Shown: positions 15,252 to 21,553 of the stretch, in pieces
Numbering within the stretch: position 1 is the stretch's first letter
Layout: every line of letters begins with the position of its first letter
Source of the DNA: CALXCT01 sp964422185
GTDB taxonomy: Bacteria > Bacillota > Clostridia > Oscillospirales > Oscillospiraceae
Assembly: GCA_964422185.1 (NCBI GenBank)
Contig: CAYRAG010000032.1
Span: 1-21,553 of the forward strand
Reading direction: 5' to 3'
Length of the DNA: 21,553 nucleotides
The notes under the pieces: model-generated
The model's database searches: none
What the model was told of the DNA's origin: nothing
The model's input: the letters and a program-made list of their open reading frames with translations, nothing else
Position numbers and translations under genes: made by a program

Positions 15252-16976
15252 TTACTTCTTCAGGCTCTCCGCCCAGGCGGAATACTTCGCGATCTTCTCA
15301 TCGCAGTCAGCATGACCGCTGCCCTGCGTGAGGATGTACACCTTGACTTTCGGCTCCGTGCCGGAGGGCCGCACAATGAGGCTGGTTCCGTCCGCCAGTT
15401 CGTACCGCAGCACATTGGAGCCGGACAGCTCCATGGTGGATTTGGCGCCGGTATCCACGACGGTCACGCTGCCGTCCTGATAGTCTTTCTGCTCCTTTAC
15501 CGCCACGCCGGCGATCTCCACGGGCGGCTTCTCACGCAGATCCGCCATCAGCGCGGCCATCTTCTTCAGGCCGTCCAGACCCGGCATGACCAGGTTGACC
15601 GTCCGCTCGGCATAGTAGCCGTACTTCCTGTACAGCGCCTCCAGCGCGTCCGCCAGTGTCATGCCCTGTCCGTTGTACCAGGCGGCCATCTCAGTCAGCT
15701 CCACTGCCGCGGAGACGGCGTCCTTGTCCCGGACATAGTCGCCCAGCATGTATCCGAACGACTCCTCGTAGGAGAAGATGACCTTGCCCTCTCCGGACTC
15801 CTCCAGCTGGTCTTTCTTCTGTGCCAGGAATTTGAAGCCGGTAAAGGTGTCATAGCACTTCAGGCCGTTGGCCTCAGCCACCTTGCGCGCCATCTCCGTT
15901 GTCACGATGGTCTTCAGGGCCACGGGATTCTCAGGCATCTTGCCGGTGCGCTTCTTTGCCCCGATGAGATAGTCCAGCAGCAGCACGCCCGTCTGGTTGC
16001 CGGAGAGCACCTTGTACTCATCGTCCCCGGTGCGCACCATGATGCCCACGCGATCCGCGTCCGGATCCGAGCCCAGAATGAAGTCCGCGTCCTCCCGTTT
16101 CGCGATATCCACCGCCAGATAGAAGCCCTCGGGATTCTCCGGATTGGGGGAGACCACGGTGGGGAAGTTGCCGTCAATGACCATCTGCTCAGGCACGCAC
16201 AGGACATGCTTCATGCCCAGACGGCGAAGCGCCTCGGGAATCAGCCTGTAGCCGGTGCCGTGGAACGGCGTGTAGACCATCTTGAAGGTGTCCGCCACTT
16301 TCTCCACGGCGGCCCGGTCATTGGCCTGCTCCATGACATGGGAGAGGAACTTCTCGTCCGTCTCCTCGCCCATCAGGGTGATTTTGCCCTCGGCGACCGC
16401 CTTGTCGTAATCCGCGACTTTCGGGGCGTCAAAGACATCGATTTCCGCCATGCGGGCGGCCACCGCGGAGGCGTGCTCCGGAGGCAGCTGGGCGCCGTCC
16501 TCCCAGTAGACCTTATAGCCGTTGTACTCTTTCGGGTTATGGCTGGCGGTGATGTTGATGCCGGCGACACAGCCGTACTCCCGTACGGCAAAGGACAGCT
16601 CGGGGGTGGGGCGCAGAGACTCAAACAGGCGAACGGGAATGCCGTTGGCCACCATGACCTGGGCGGCGGTTCGGGCAAACTCCTGGCTGTGGTTGCGGCA
16701 GTCGTAGCAGATCGCCACGCCCCGGGCGGCGGCGTCCGGCGCCTCCGCCAGAACCACATCGGCAAACGCCTGGGTGGCATGCCGGATGACATGGATATTC
16801 ATCCGGTTCAGCCCCACGCCCATCGTGCCGCGCAGGCCCGCGGTGCCGAATTCCAGCGGCCCGAAGAAACGGGACTCAATTTCTTTCTCGTCCCCGGCAA
16901 TCGCGGCGAGTTCCGCATGCTCCTCCTCGCTGAGGGCGGGGCTGTTCAGCCACTTCTCATAGACTTCCTTGTACAT
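15252..16976 (-). CDS. pgcA: Alpha-phosphoglucomutase/phosphomannomutase family enzyme
   Basis: A 574-aa alpha-D-phosphohexomutase that interconverts glucose-1-phosphate and glucose-6-phosphate (some also mannose phosphates). It feeds UDP-glucose and cell-wall polymer synthesis in the cytoplasm. TASHNPKEYNGYK contains the phosphoserine S145. The metal loop GSDPDADRVGI supplies D304, D306 and D308. The sugar-binding loop SYEESFGY is near residue 400, and the phosphate loop RPSGTEPKVKVY is near the C terminus. Length matches the Bacillus PgcA type (about 580). ATG 16976 has a CCTCCT complement (AGGAGG) at 16984-16989. The gene follows rlmH by 39 bases and ends the operon with a strong terminator. 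Confidence 0.93.
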   Translation of the reverse strand: MYKEVYEKWLNSPALSEEEHAELAAIAGDEKEIESRFFGPLEFGTAGLRGTMGVGLNRMNIHVIRHATQAFADVVLAEAPDAAARGVAICYDCRNHSQEFARTAAQVMVANGIPVRLFESLRPTPELSFAVREYGCVAGINITASHNPKEYNGYKVYWEDGAQLPPEHASAVAARMAEIDVFDAPKVADYDKAVAEGKITLMGEETDEKFLSHVMEQANDRAAVEKVADTFKMVYTPFHGTGYRLIPEALRRLGMKHVLCVPEQMVIDGNFPTVVSPNPENPEGFYLAVDIAKREDADFILGSDPDADRVGIMVRTGDDEYKVLSGNQTGVLLLDYLIGAKKRTGKMPENPVALKTIVTTEMARKVAEANGLKCYDTFTGFKFLAQKKDQLEESGEGKVIFSYEESFGYMLGDYVRDKDAVSAAVELTEMAAWYNGQGMTLADALEALYRKYGYYAERTVNLVMPGLDGLKKMAALMADLREKPPVEIAGVAVKEQKDYQDGSVTVVDTGAKSTMELSGSNVLRYELADGTSLIVRPSGTEPKVKVYILTQGSGHADCDEKIAKYSAWAESLKK

Positions 16977-17015
16977 GGGGAAACCTCCTGTCTGATTAGA
17001 ATTTCCACGGCGAGG

Positions 17016-17498
17016 TTATTTGTGGTACCCGGATCCCTCGTCAATTTTAAACGCGCGGTAAAGCTGTTCCAACAGCATGACCCGAGCCAGATGGTGGGGA
17101 AAGGTCATGAGAGACATGGACAGCTGCACATCCGACTCCGCCTTGATGGACGGATGCAGGCCGTAGGAGCCGCCGATGAGAAACACCAGATTCTTTGTGC
17201 TCTGGAAACTCCAGGCGGTGAGCATCTGGGACAGCTCCTCGCTGGAGACAGATACGCCTTCTACGCACATGGCCACGATGTAGGGACTGGAGGGCAGTTT
17301 CGCCCGGATGGCGTCCCCCTCCTTGTCCAGTGCCGCGGTGATCTCCCCCAGGGAGGGATCCTTGGAAATCTTCGTCTCAGGCACCTCGGTCACGGTGAGC
17401 CTGCAGTAGGGGGTCAGACGCTTCATATACTCCGCGCACGCGTCCTGATAGAACTTCTCTTTCAGTTTGCCCACGCAGATGATCTGGATATTGAACAA
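17016..17498 (-). CDS. rlmH: 23S rRNA (pseudouridine1915-N3)-methyltransferase RlmH
   Basis: A 160-aa SPOUT methyltransferase that methylates pseudouridine 1915 in helix 69 of 23S rRNA on assembled 70S ribosomes, using S-adenosylmethionine. The family spans the whole chain: an N-terminal IQIICVGKLKEKFYQDACAEYMKRL, the SAM-binding FLIGGSYGLHPSI (about 107-119), and the C-terminal HHLARVMLLEQLYRAFKI..GSGYHK with the catalytic Tyr-His. Length equals the usual 159-160 aa. The start is TTG at 17498, just after GGGGGGAA; it follows the metallohydrolase stop by three bases, implying coupled translation. Confidence 0.96.
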   Translation of the reverse strand: MFNIQIICVGKLKEKFYQDACAEYMKRLTPYCRLTVTEVPETKISKDPSLGEITAALDKEGDAIRAKLPSSPYIVAMCVEGVSVSSEELSQMLTAWSFQSTKNLVFLIGGSYGLHPSIKAESDVQLSMSLMTFPHHLARVMLLEQLYRAFKIDEGSGYHK

Positions 17499-17501
17499 GA
17501 C

Positions 17502-18302
17502 TCATTCCCCCCAGGTCAGCGCCGGCCCGGGTTCGCTCCGGGGCGCCACAGACAGCTGCACATCCTGCCCTACGATAAAGCCGGAGCGCTCCAGCGCGTG
17601 AGCCACCGTCTGGAAGGCCAGTTCCGGCGTGTTGTTCTCCGCGGACAGATGCGCCAGCGCAATGATGCGGGCGCCGGCCCGCGCCGCCTGGCAGGCCAGT
17701 TCCGCCCCGGCGTCATTGGAGAGATGGCCGTTTTCCCCCAGAATTCTCCGTTTCAGCGCTACGGGATATGATCCATCCCGGAGCATCTCCAAATCGTGGT
17801 TGGCCTCCACAATCAGGATCTGGGCGCCCAGCACCCCGTCCAGTACCTCCCGCGTCACATCACCCAGATCAGTAGCGACAGCGGCCACGGTATTCCCGGA
17901 GGAGAACCGGTACCCCACACTGTCTGCCGCGTCGTGGCTGGTGCGGAACGCACGGATCCGGATGGTACCCAGCGAAAACGCCCGTCCCGGTTCCACGGCG
18001 TGAAAGCGGCTTTCCAGGGACGGAATGTGGCCGCACAGCCAGCCACCGGTCGCGGCGGTGGCGCAGACCGGGAAACTCTGATCCCGGGCGAACACCTCCA
18101 GACCGGAGATATGGTCATGGTGCTCGTGGGTGATAAGCAGCCCGGAGAGCTGATTCGGCCTCAGCCCGAGACCGGCCAGGCTCTTTCGGATGCGGCTGCA
18201 GGAGATGCCGGCATCCACCAGGATATGGGTGCGGCCGTCTGATACCAGGATGGAATTGCCGCTGGAACTGCTGGCCAGAGTATGCAGTGTCAGCAAGGTC
18301 AC
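17502..18302 (-). CDS. walJ: MBL-fold metallohydrolase, WalJ/YycJ type
   Basis: A metallo-beta-lactamase-fold hydrolase of about 264-266 aa. The metal site is THEHHDH (H59, H61, D63, H64), preceded by LASSSSGNSILV as in the YycJ/WalJ/VicX family, with later RTSHDA and ALAHLSAENN motifs. These proteins are linked to cell-wall homeostasis and DNA repair exonuclease-like activity; the exact role is unsettled. The longest start is GTG 18302, but the GAGGAG site is then only three bases away. TTG at 18296 has nine-base spacing and is a good alternative. Typical WalJ genes follow walRK; here it lies between murA and rlmH. The symbol is by family resemblance. Confidence 0.85.
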   Translation of the reverse strand: MTLLTLHTLASSSSGNSILVSDGRTHILVDAGISCSRIRKSLAGLGLRPNQLSGLLITHEHHDHISGLEVFARDQSFPVCATAATGGWLCGHIPSLESRFHAVEPGRAFSLGTIRIRAFRTSHDAADSVGYRFSSGNTVAAVATDLGDVTREVLDGVLGAQILIVEANHDLEMLRDGSYPVALKRRILGENGHLSNDAGAELACQAARAGARIIALAHLSAENNTPELAFQTVAHALERSGFIVGQDVQLSVAPRSEPGPALTWGE

Positions 18303-18326
18303 CAGCTCCTCTCGGGAAAATGAAAG

Positions 18327-18353
18327 CAGGCGGCGGCTGACTGCCGCCGCCTG
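18327..18353 (-). terminator. GC hairpin between murA and the metallohydrolase gene
   Basis: CAGGCGGCGGC and GCCGCCGCCTG form a perfect 11-bp stem with a 5-nt loop, 13 bases after the murA stop. The minus strand continues as CTTTCATTTT, a broken T-tract. It may be a partial terminator that lowers downstream expression; 24 bases separate it from the next start codon. Confidence 0.6.
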
Positions 18354-18366
18354 GAACAGGAAAGAT

Positions 18367-19668
18367 TCAGACTGCCTGAGGTTTGCTTCGTTTCTCCCGA
18401 TCCGGGGTGTCCACCAGCCGGATATCGGCGCCCACCGCGGACAGCTTGCCTACGATATCCTCGTAGCCGCGCTCCACATGATAGATCTCCTCTACCTCCG
18501 TCCGGCCCTGGGCGGCCAGACCCGCGATGATCATGGCGGCGCCCGCTCTCAGGTCGCACGCACAGACCGGTGCGCCCGTGAGACGCTCCACGCCTTCAAT
18601 GACAGCTACCTTGCCGTCTACCTGCACATGCGCACCCATGCGCCGCAGCTCATCCACATAGCGGTACCGGTTGTCCCAGACTCCCTCCGTAATCACACTT
18701 GTGCCGTTGGCGAGACACAGCGCGACGGCGATCTGGGACTGCATGTCCGTGGGGAATCCGGGATACGGCATGGTCTTGATATTCGCCCGCCCCAGAGGCC
18801 CGGAGCGGCGGACGACCATGATATCATCATGTTCCTCCACTTCGACACCCATCTCCACCAGCTTGGCGGTAATGCAGTCCAGGTGCTTGGGGATGACATT
18901 GTGGAGCGTGAGCTCTCCGCCGGTGGCGGCGACCGCCGCCATATAGGTTCCGGCCTCAATCTGATCCGGGATGATGGAATAGGTTCCGCCGGTCAGCTGC
19001 TTCACACCGCGGATTTTAATGACATCGGTGCCCGCGCCCATGATGTCCGCGCCCATGGAGTTGAGGAAGTTGGCGAGATCCACGATATGGGGCTCTTTTG
19101 CCGCGTTCTCGATCACCGTATTGCCGGCCGCCAGGACGGCCGCCAGCATGATATTCATCGTCGCCCCGACGGAGACCATATCCAGATACACCTGGCCGCC
19201 GGGCACCCTTCCGCCATCGGGGACACAGGCGCAGATCATGCCGTTTCGCACTTCCACGGAGGCCCCCATGGAGACGAACCCCTTGATATGCTGGTCGATC
19301 GGCCGGCCGCCCAGATCACAGCCGCCGGGCAGCGGCACCTCCGCCATGCCGAACCGGCCCAGCAGAGCGCCCACCAGATAGTAACTGGCGCGGATTTTCC
19401 GGGCCAGATCGTAGGAAATCGCCCGGTTGTGAATATGGCTGCAGTCAATCTCCACGGTGGTTCGGTTGACTGTCCGGATGTCCGCCCCCAGCTCCTGCAG
19501 AATCTGGAGGATGCGCGTGACATCGCTGATCTGGGGAACATTTTCTATGCGGCAGACGCCGCCTACCAGAATGGATGCCGGAATGATGGCCACAGCGGCG
19601 TTTTTCGCGCCGCTGATCTCCACAGTTCCATGAAGGGGCTTGCCACCCTCAATCACATACTTTGTCAA
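18367..19668 (-). CDS. murA: UDP-N-acetylglucosamine 1-carboxyvinyltransferase
   Basis: A 433-aa enzyme for the first committed step of peptidoglycan synthesis: transfer of enolpyruvate from PEP to UDP-GlcNAc in the cytoplasm. The N terminus YVIEGGKPLHGTVEISGAKNAA carries K22 and N23. PLPGGCDLGGRPIDQH supplies the catalytic, fosfomycin-targeted Cys, C117. Late blocks GFPTDMQSQ and VIAGLAAQG fit the EPT fold. I chose the TTG at 19668: it begins the conserved block and has AGAGGTG six bases upstream. The open frame extends to 19788 but that stretch is leader-like and has no MurA sequence. A good promoter lies about 120 bases upstream. Clostridia often carry two MurA paralogues; only one is seen here. 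Confidence 0.95.
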   Translation of the reverse strand: MTKYVIEGGKPLHGTVEISGAKNAAVAIIPASILVGGVCRIENVPQISDVTRILQILQELGADIRTVNRTTVEIDCSHIHNRAISYDLARKIRASYYLVGALLGRFGMAEVPLPGGCDLGGRPIDQHIKGFVSMGASVEVRNGMICACVPDGGRVPGGQVYLDMVSVGATMNIMLAAVLAAGNTVIENAAKEPHIVDLANFLNSMGADIMGAGTDVIKIRGVKQLTGGTYSIIPDQIEAGTYMAAVAATGGELTLHNVIPKHLDCITAKLVEMGVEVEEHDDIMVVRRSGPLGRANIKTMPYPGFPTDMQSQIAVALCLANGTSVITEGVWDNRYRYVDELRRMGAHVQVDGKVAVIEGVERLTGAPVCACDLRAGAAMIIAGLAAQGRTEVEEIYHVERGYEDIVGKLSAVGADIRLVDTPDREKRSKPQAV

Positions 19669-19796
19669 AACCTGCACCTCTTTGTGTATACGCACCCTGT
19701 ACGGGGCGAAAACAGGCGGTTTCCGCAGGACGGGAAACGCCCGGAAGATATCATGAAATGATCGGCGGACAGGCGCACGGCGCCCCACCGGCCATC

Positions 19797-19825
19797 AGTA
19801 TACCACGGTTGTCCGCGGTTGGCAA
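19797..19825 (-). promoter_or_regulatory. Promoter of the murA unit
   Basis: On the minus strand TTGCCA (19825-19820) and TATACT (19802-19797) are 17 bases apart, with TGG before the -10 giving an extended -10. This predicts a start near 19790 and a leader of about 120 bases before the TTG start of murA. Confidence 0.75.
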
Positions 19826-19828
19826 ATA

Positions 19829-19842
19829 AAAATGATCATTTT
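19829..19842. promoter_or_regulatory. 14-bp perfect palindrome abutting the murA promoter
   Basis: AAAATGATCATTTT is a perfect palindrome that ends three bases upstream of the -35 box of murA. It could be an operator or UP-like element, or (minus strand, followed by TATTT) part of a terminator for the upstream Gx gene. Confidence 0.45.
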
Positions 19843-19879
19843 CCCGCAAGATTCCCGGGTTTCAAAGACGCTCTGCGGG
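19843..19879 (-). terminator. Weak candidate terminator of the Gx/NusG-II/ApbE operon
   Basis: On the minus strand CCCGCAGAG pairs with CTTGCGGG (one bulge) across a loop of about 20 bases containing CCCGGG, just after the Gx stop codon. It runs into the AT-rich palindrome. The loop is long and the T-tract comes late, so efficiency is doubtful. Confidence 0.4.
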
Positions 19880-19885
19880 GGAGCG

Positions 19886-20386
19886 CTACAGCTTCATGAT
19901 GGCCCGAAGCCGGCGGATCAGCAGCTGTGCGCAGATGCCGGTAAACAGTCCGGTCAGGACGCCGGAGACCAGCAGCACAGGCAGGTAGACGATCAGAGAC
20001 GGCGTGCGGGTAATGGCAATCGCCACCAGAATCTGGCCGATGTTGTGCGCGATGGCGCCCAACACACTGCATACCCAGATCTGCTTCTCCGTCAGGATTT
20101 TCCGGAGCGGCAGCATGACGCACAGGCACATCGCGCCTCCCGCCAGGCTGTACATCAGGGCCATCATCTGACCGGTGATCAGACTGCCCAGGATGACCCG
20201 AACCAGAAGAATCAGCGCCGCCTCCCCCGGCCCCAGCAGGAAAACAGCCCAGACGGTGACAATATTCGCCAGCCCGAGTTTTACGCCGGGTATGGGCACG
20301 ATGGGCGGAATCTGCGCCTCCGCGACGAAGATTGTCAGCGCGATGACCGTGAGCAGCGCCATACGGGTGAGCTTTTTCGTGTTCAT
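19886..20386 (-). CDS. Gx transporter family membrane protein (EetB-like)
   Basis: A 166-aa membrane protein with about five hydrophobic segments. It opens with LTRMALLTVIALTIFVAEAQIPPIVPIPGVKLGLANIVTVWA, the signature of the Gx transporter family, which was once annotated as heptaprenyl diphosphate synthase component I. GSLITGQMMALMYSLAGG and AIAHNIGQILVA are further conserved blocks. In Listeria a protein of this type (EetB, as I recall) belongs to the flavin-based extracellular electron transfer locus with a NusG-II protein and an ApbE-type FMN transferase, both adjacent here. ATG 20386 has AGAGGA just upstream; an in-frame GTG at 20401 overlaps the preceding stop and lacks a ribosome site. 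Confidence 0.85.
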   Translation of the reverse strand: MNTKKLTRMALLTVIALTIFVAEAQIPPIVPIPGVKLGLANIVTVWAVFLLGPGEAALILLVRVILGSLITGQMMALMYSLAGGAMCLCVMLPLRKILTEKQIWVCSVLGAIAHNIGQILVAIAITRTPSLIVYLPVLLVSGVLTGLFTGICAQLLIRRLRAIMKL

Positions 20387-20397
20387 GGTGTTTCCTC

Positions 20398-20775
20398 TCA
20401 CCGTGCCACGAGATCCGGATCATTCCCGTCCGAATCCGTCAGGGTAATCACCAGCCGGTGAGGCAGGCAGACGATGGGATCCCCGCCGTGTTCCGCCCAG
20501 CCCCGGTTCACACAGATCTGATCCGGGCAGTCCGCGCTCTGCACCCGGATCCGCCCCGGGGCAATCTCCACGACATTGACACCGTTCTCACTCTCCACGG
20601 TAAAAACTTCCGTCTCTGTCACCCTGCTGAGATCCACCGTGCGGATGACCTCGCCGTCCAGCGCGATCTCCGCCTCTGTTCCCTCCGGCGCCAGAAGCTG
20701 CGTCAATGCCATTCCGCCCAGGCCCACAGCCAGCAGAATCGCCGTCAACACCACCCAGAATTTTGTACTCTTCAT
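20398..20775 (-). CDS. NusG domain II-containing membrane-anchored protein (EetA-like)
   Basis: A 125-aa protein with one N-terminal membrane segment (about 7-27) and an extracytoplasmic NusG domain II. The hallmark is GRIRVQSADCPDQICVNRGW (74-93) followed by IVCLPHRLVI (101-110), with conserved C83, C88 and C103. It is not the transcription factor NusG. Such proteins pair with Gx transporters, and the EetA/EetB pair of Listeria is the characterised example I know. Its ATG overlaps the ApbE stop (ATGA, 20772-20775) and its stop lies 11 bases before the Gx start, so all three are translated as one tight operon. The Cys arrangement hints at redox or metal function; this is inference. Confidence 0.88.
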   Translation of the reverse strand: MKSTKFWVVLTAILLAVGLGGMALTQLLAPEGTEAEIALDGEVIRTVDLSRVTETEVFTVESENGVNVVEIAPGRIRVQSADCPDQICVNRGWAEHGGDPIVCLPHRLVITLTDSDGNDPDLVAR

Positions 20776-21553
20776 GGGGCCACCACCTGAACAGGCCAGC
20801 TCTCATAGTCCGGCTGGATGGTGAAACGGTCTTTCAGTCCCTGCGTGATATAAATCGCGTGATCCGAATCCACAAGCAGGAACTCAAAGCCGCCGTTCTC
20901 TCTCCAGTAATCCGCCGCCCTGTCCGCACCTAAAACAAACAGGGCAGTGGAGAGGCCGTCGCAGAGCACACCCTGATCCCCCACCACGGTGGCGGAGATC
21001 AGACCGCTGTCCGCAGGGGCGCCGGTCTCCGGATCCATGATGTGCCAGTACCGTACGCCATTCTCCTCAAAATACCGCTCATAGCCACCGGAGGTGATCA
21101 CCGCCTTATCCTCCACCTCCAGCACGCCGATGTAACCCTCGCCGCCCTCCGGATCCCGCACCGCGACCCGCCAGGGGTCGCCGTTGGGGCGGCTGCCCAG
21201 CGCGTGGACATTTCCGCCCAGGTCGATAAGCGCATGCTCAATGCCGAGCGCCCGGAACAGCTCCATCACCTGATCCCCGGTATAACCTTTTGCCAGGCTG
21301 CCCAGATCCAGCTCCATCCCATCCGGCAGAGCCACCTCTTCCGTGTCCTCGTACAATTCCATCTGATCCAGATCCGTATGCGCCAGTAGAGCCTGCCGCT
21401 CCGCCTCATCCACCACGCGGTACTCCTCCGTGGTGAAGCCCCAGGCTCTGACGACCGGGTACATGGCGATATCCAGCGCACCGCCGGTGCTCTCATACAG
21501 TGACTTCCCCATGGAGATCAGCGCCCATGTGTCGTCTGAAACCGCGACCGGCT
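20772..21553 (-). CDS. apbE: FAD:protein FMN transferase (ApbE family), N-terminal part missing
   Basis: The visible 260 codons are the C-terminal part of an ApbE-type transferase that attaches FMN from FAD to a Ser/Thr of an extracytoplasmic protein. The frame stays open to the window edge. Family blocks are STGGALDIAMYPVVRAWGF, then DLGSLAKGYTGDQ, then HALIDLGGNVHALG, then VITSGGYERYF. HIMDPETGAP follows (the HxxxPxTG signature), then DGLSTALFVLG with its metal-binding Asp. The signal or lipoprotein N terminus lies outside the window. It heads the ApbE/NusG-II/Gx operon. The flavinylated partner is not in the window. Confidence 0.93.
   Translation of the reverse strand, partial: PVAVSDDTWALISMGKSLYESTGGALDIAMYPVVRAWGFTTEEYRVVDEAERQALLAHTDLDQMELYEDTEEVALPDGMELDLGSLAKGYTGDQVMELFRALGIEHALIDLGGNVHALGSRPNGDPWRVAVRDPEGGEGYIGVLEVEDKAVITSGGYERYFEENGVRYWHIMDPETGAPADSGLISATVVGDQGVLCDGLSTALFVLGADRAADYWRENGGFEFLLVDSDHAIYITQGLKDRFTIQPDYESWPVQVVAP

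Noticed and set aside
15312..17771. An 819-codon open frame on the plus strand opposite phosphoglucomutase, rlmH and part of the metallohydrolase gene.
   Set aside because: Its translation is His/Gly/Arg/Leu-rich without family resemblance, it spans three clear minus-strand genes, and such antisense frames are common in GC-rich coding DNA.
19669..19788. A 40-residue N-terminal extension of MurA starting at 19788.
   Set aside because: The extra residues do not resemble MurA, while a TTG with a good ribosome site opens the conserved N terminus and gives the normal family length.

Overview
The window looks like a draft or metagenome-assembled contig from a Gram-positive, strictly anaerobic gut Clostridia bacterium, most likely an Oscillospiraceae relative (Flavonifractor, Oscillibacter or Lawsonibacter type). 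This is inferred from gene content, not from a marker gene: RNase J, a low-GC S-layer-like surface protein, DUF4358 lipoproteins, an MBOAT/DHHW acylation pair, an Old Yellow Enzyme-type Fe-S flavoprotein and an ApbE/NusG-II/Gx cluster. Most genes are GC-rich. Starts include TTG and GTG, several with clear Shine-Dalgarno sites. Two runs of exactly 100 N (8768-8867 and 12335-12434) are scaffold gaps.

Layout. (1) Positions 3-2357 hold the 3' part of a large secreted surface protein. It converges on RNase J (2480-4141, minus) across two hairpin terminators. (2) Positions 4142-5418 are a 1.3 kb GC-rich stretch with no credible gene; it carries a degenerate 23-bp tandem repeat. (3) 5419-8001 (plus) hold a DUF1653 protein, an overlapping ArsC/Spx-like protein and a 648-aa FMN/FAD/4Fe-4S ene-reductase-type enzyme. 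(4) 8159-9650 hold two tandem DUF4358 lipoproteins; the second has an Ig-like domain and Pro/Ser/Glu linkers broken by a gap. (5) 9751-12301 hold an MBOAT O-acyltransferase and its DHHW/AlgX-like partner, a probable surface-polysaccharide acylation cassette. (6) 12590-14642, behind a near-consensus promoter, hold an L-2-amino-thiazoline-4-carboxylate hydrolase-like protein and an NhaC-family antiporter. (7) 14643-15251 is intergenic. It contains two copies of a ~187-bp degenerate repeat whose stem-loops are kept by compensatory and wobble changes. This is the most novel-looking signal in the window. (8) 15252-19668 (minus) form a housekeeping run: murA, a WalJ/YycJ-type metallohydrolase, rlmH and phosphoglucomutase. 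It is read from a good promoter at 19797-19825 and ends in a strong terminator. (9) 19886-21553 (minus) form an overlapping ApbE, NusG-domain-II and Gx-transporter operon. The set resembles part of the flavin-based extracellular electron transfer loci.

Themes are envelope biogenesis (S-layer, MurA, phosphoglucomutase, MBOAT/DHHW), anaerobic flavin redox chemistry (ene-reductase, ApbE operon) and RNA metabolism (RNase J, RlmH). I did not find a phage, insertion sequence, CRISPR array, tRNA or rRNA.
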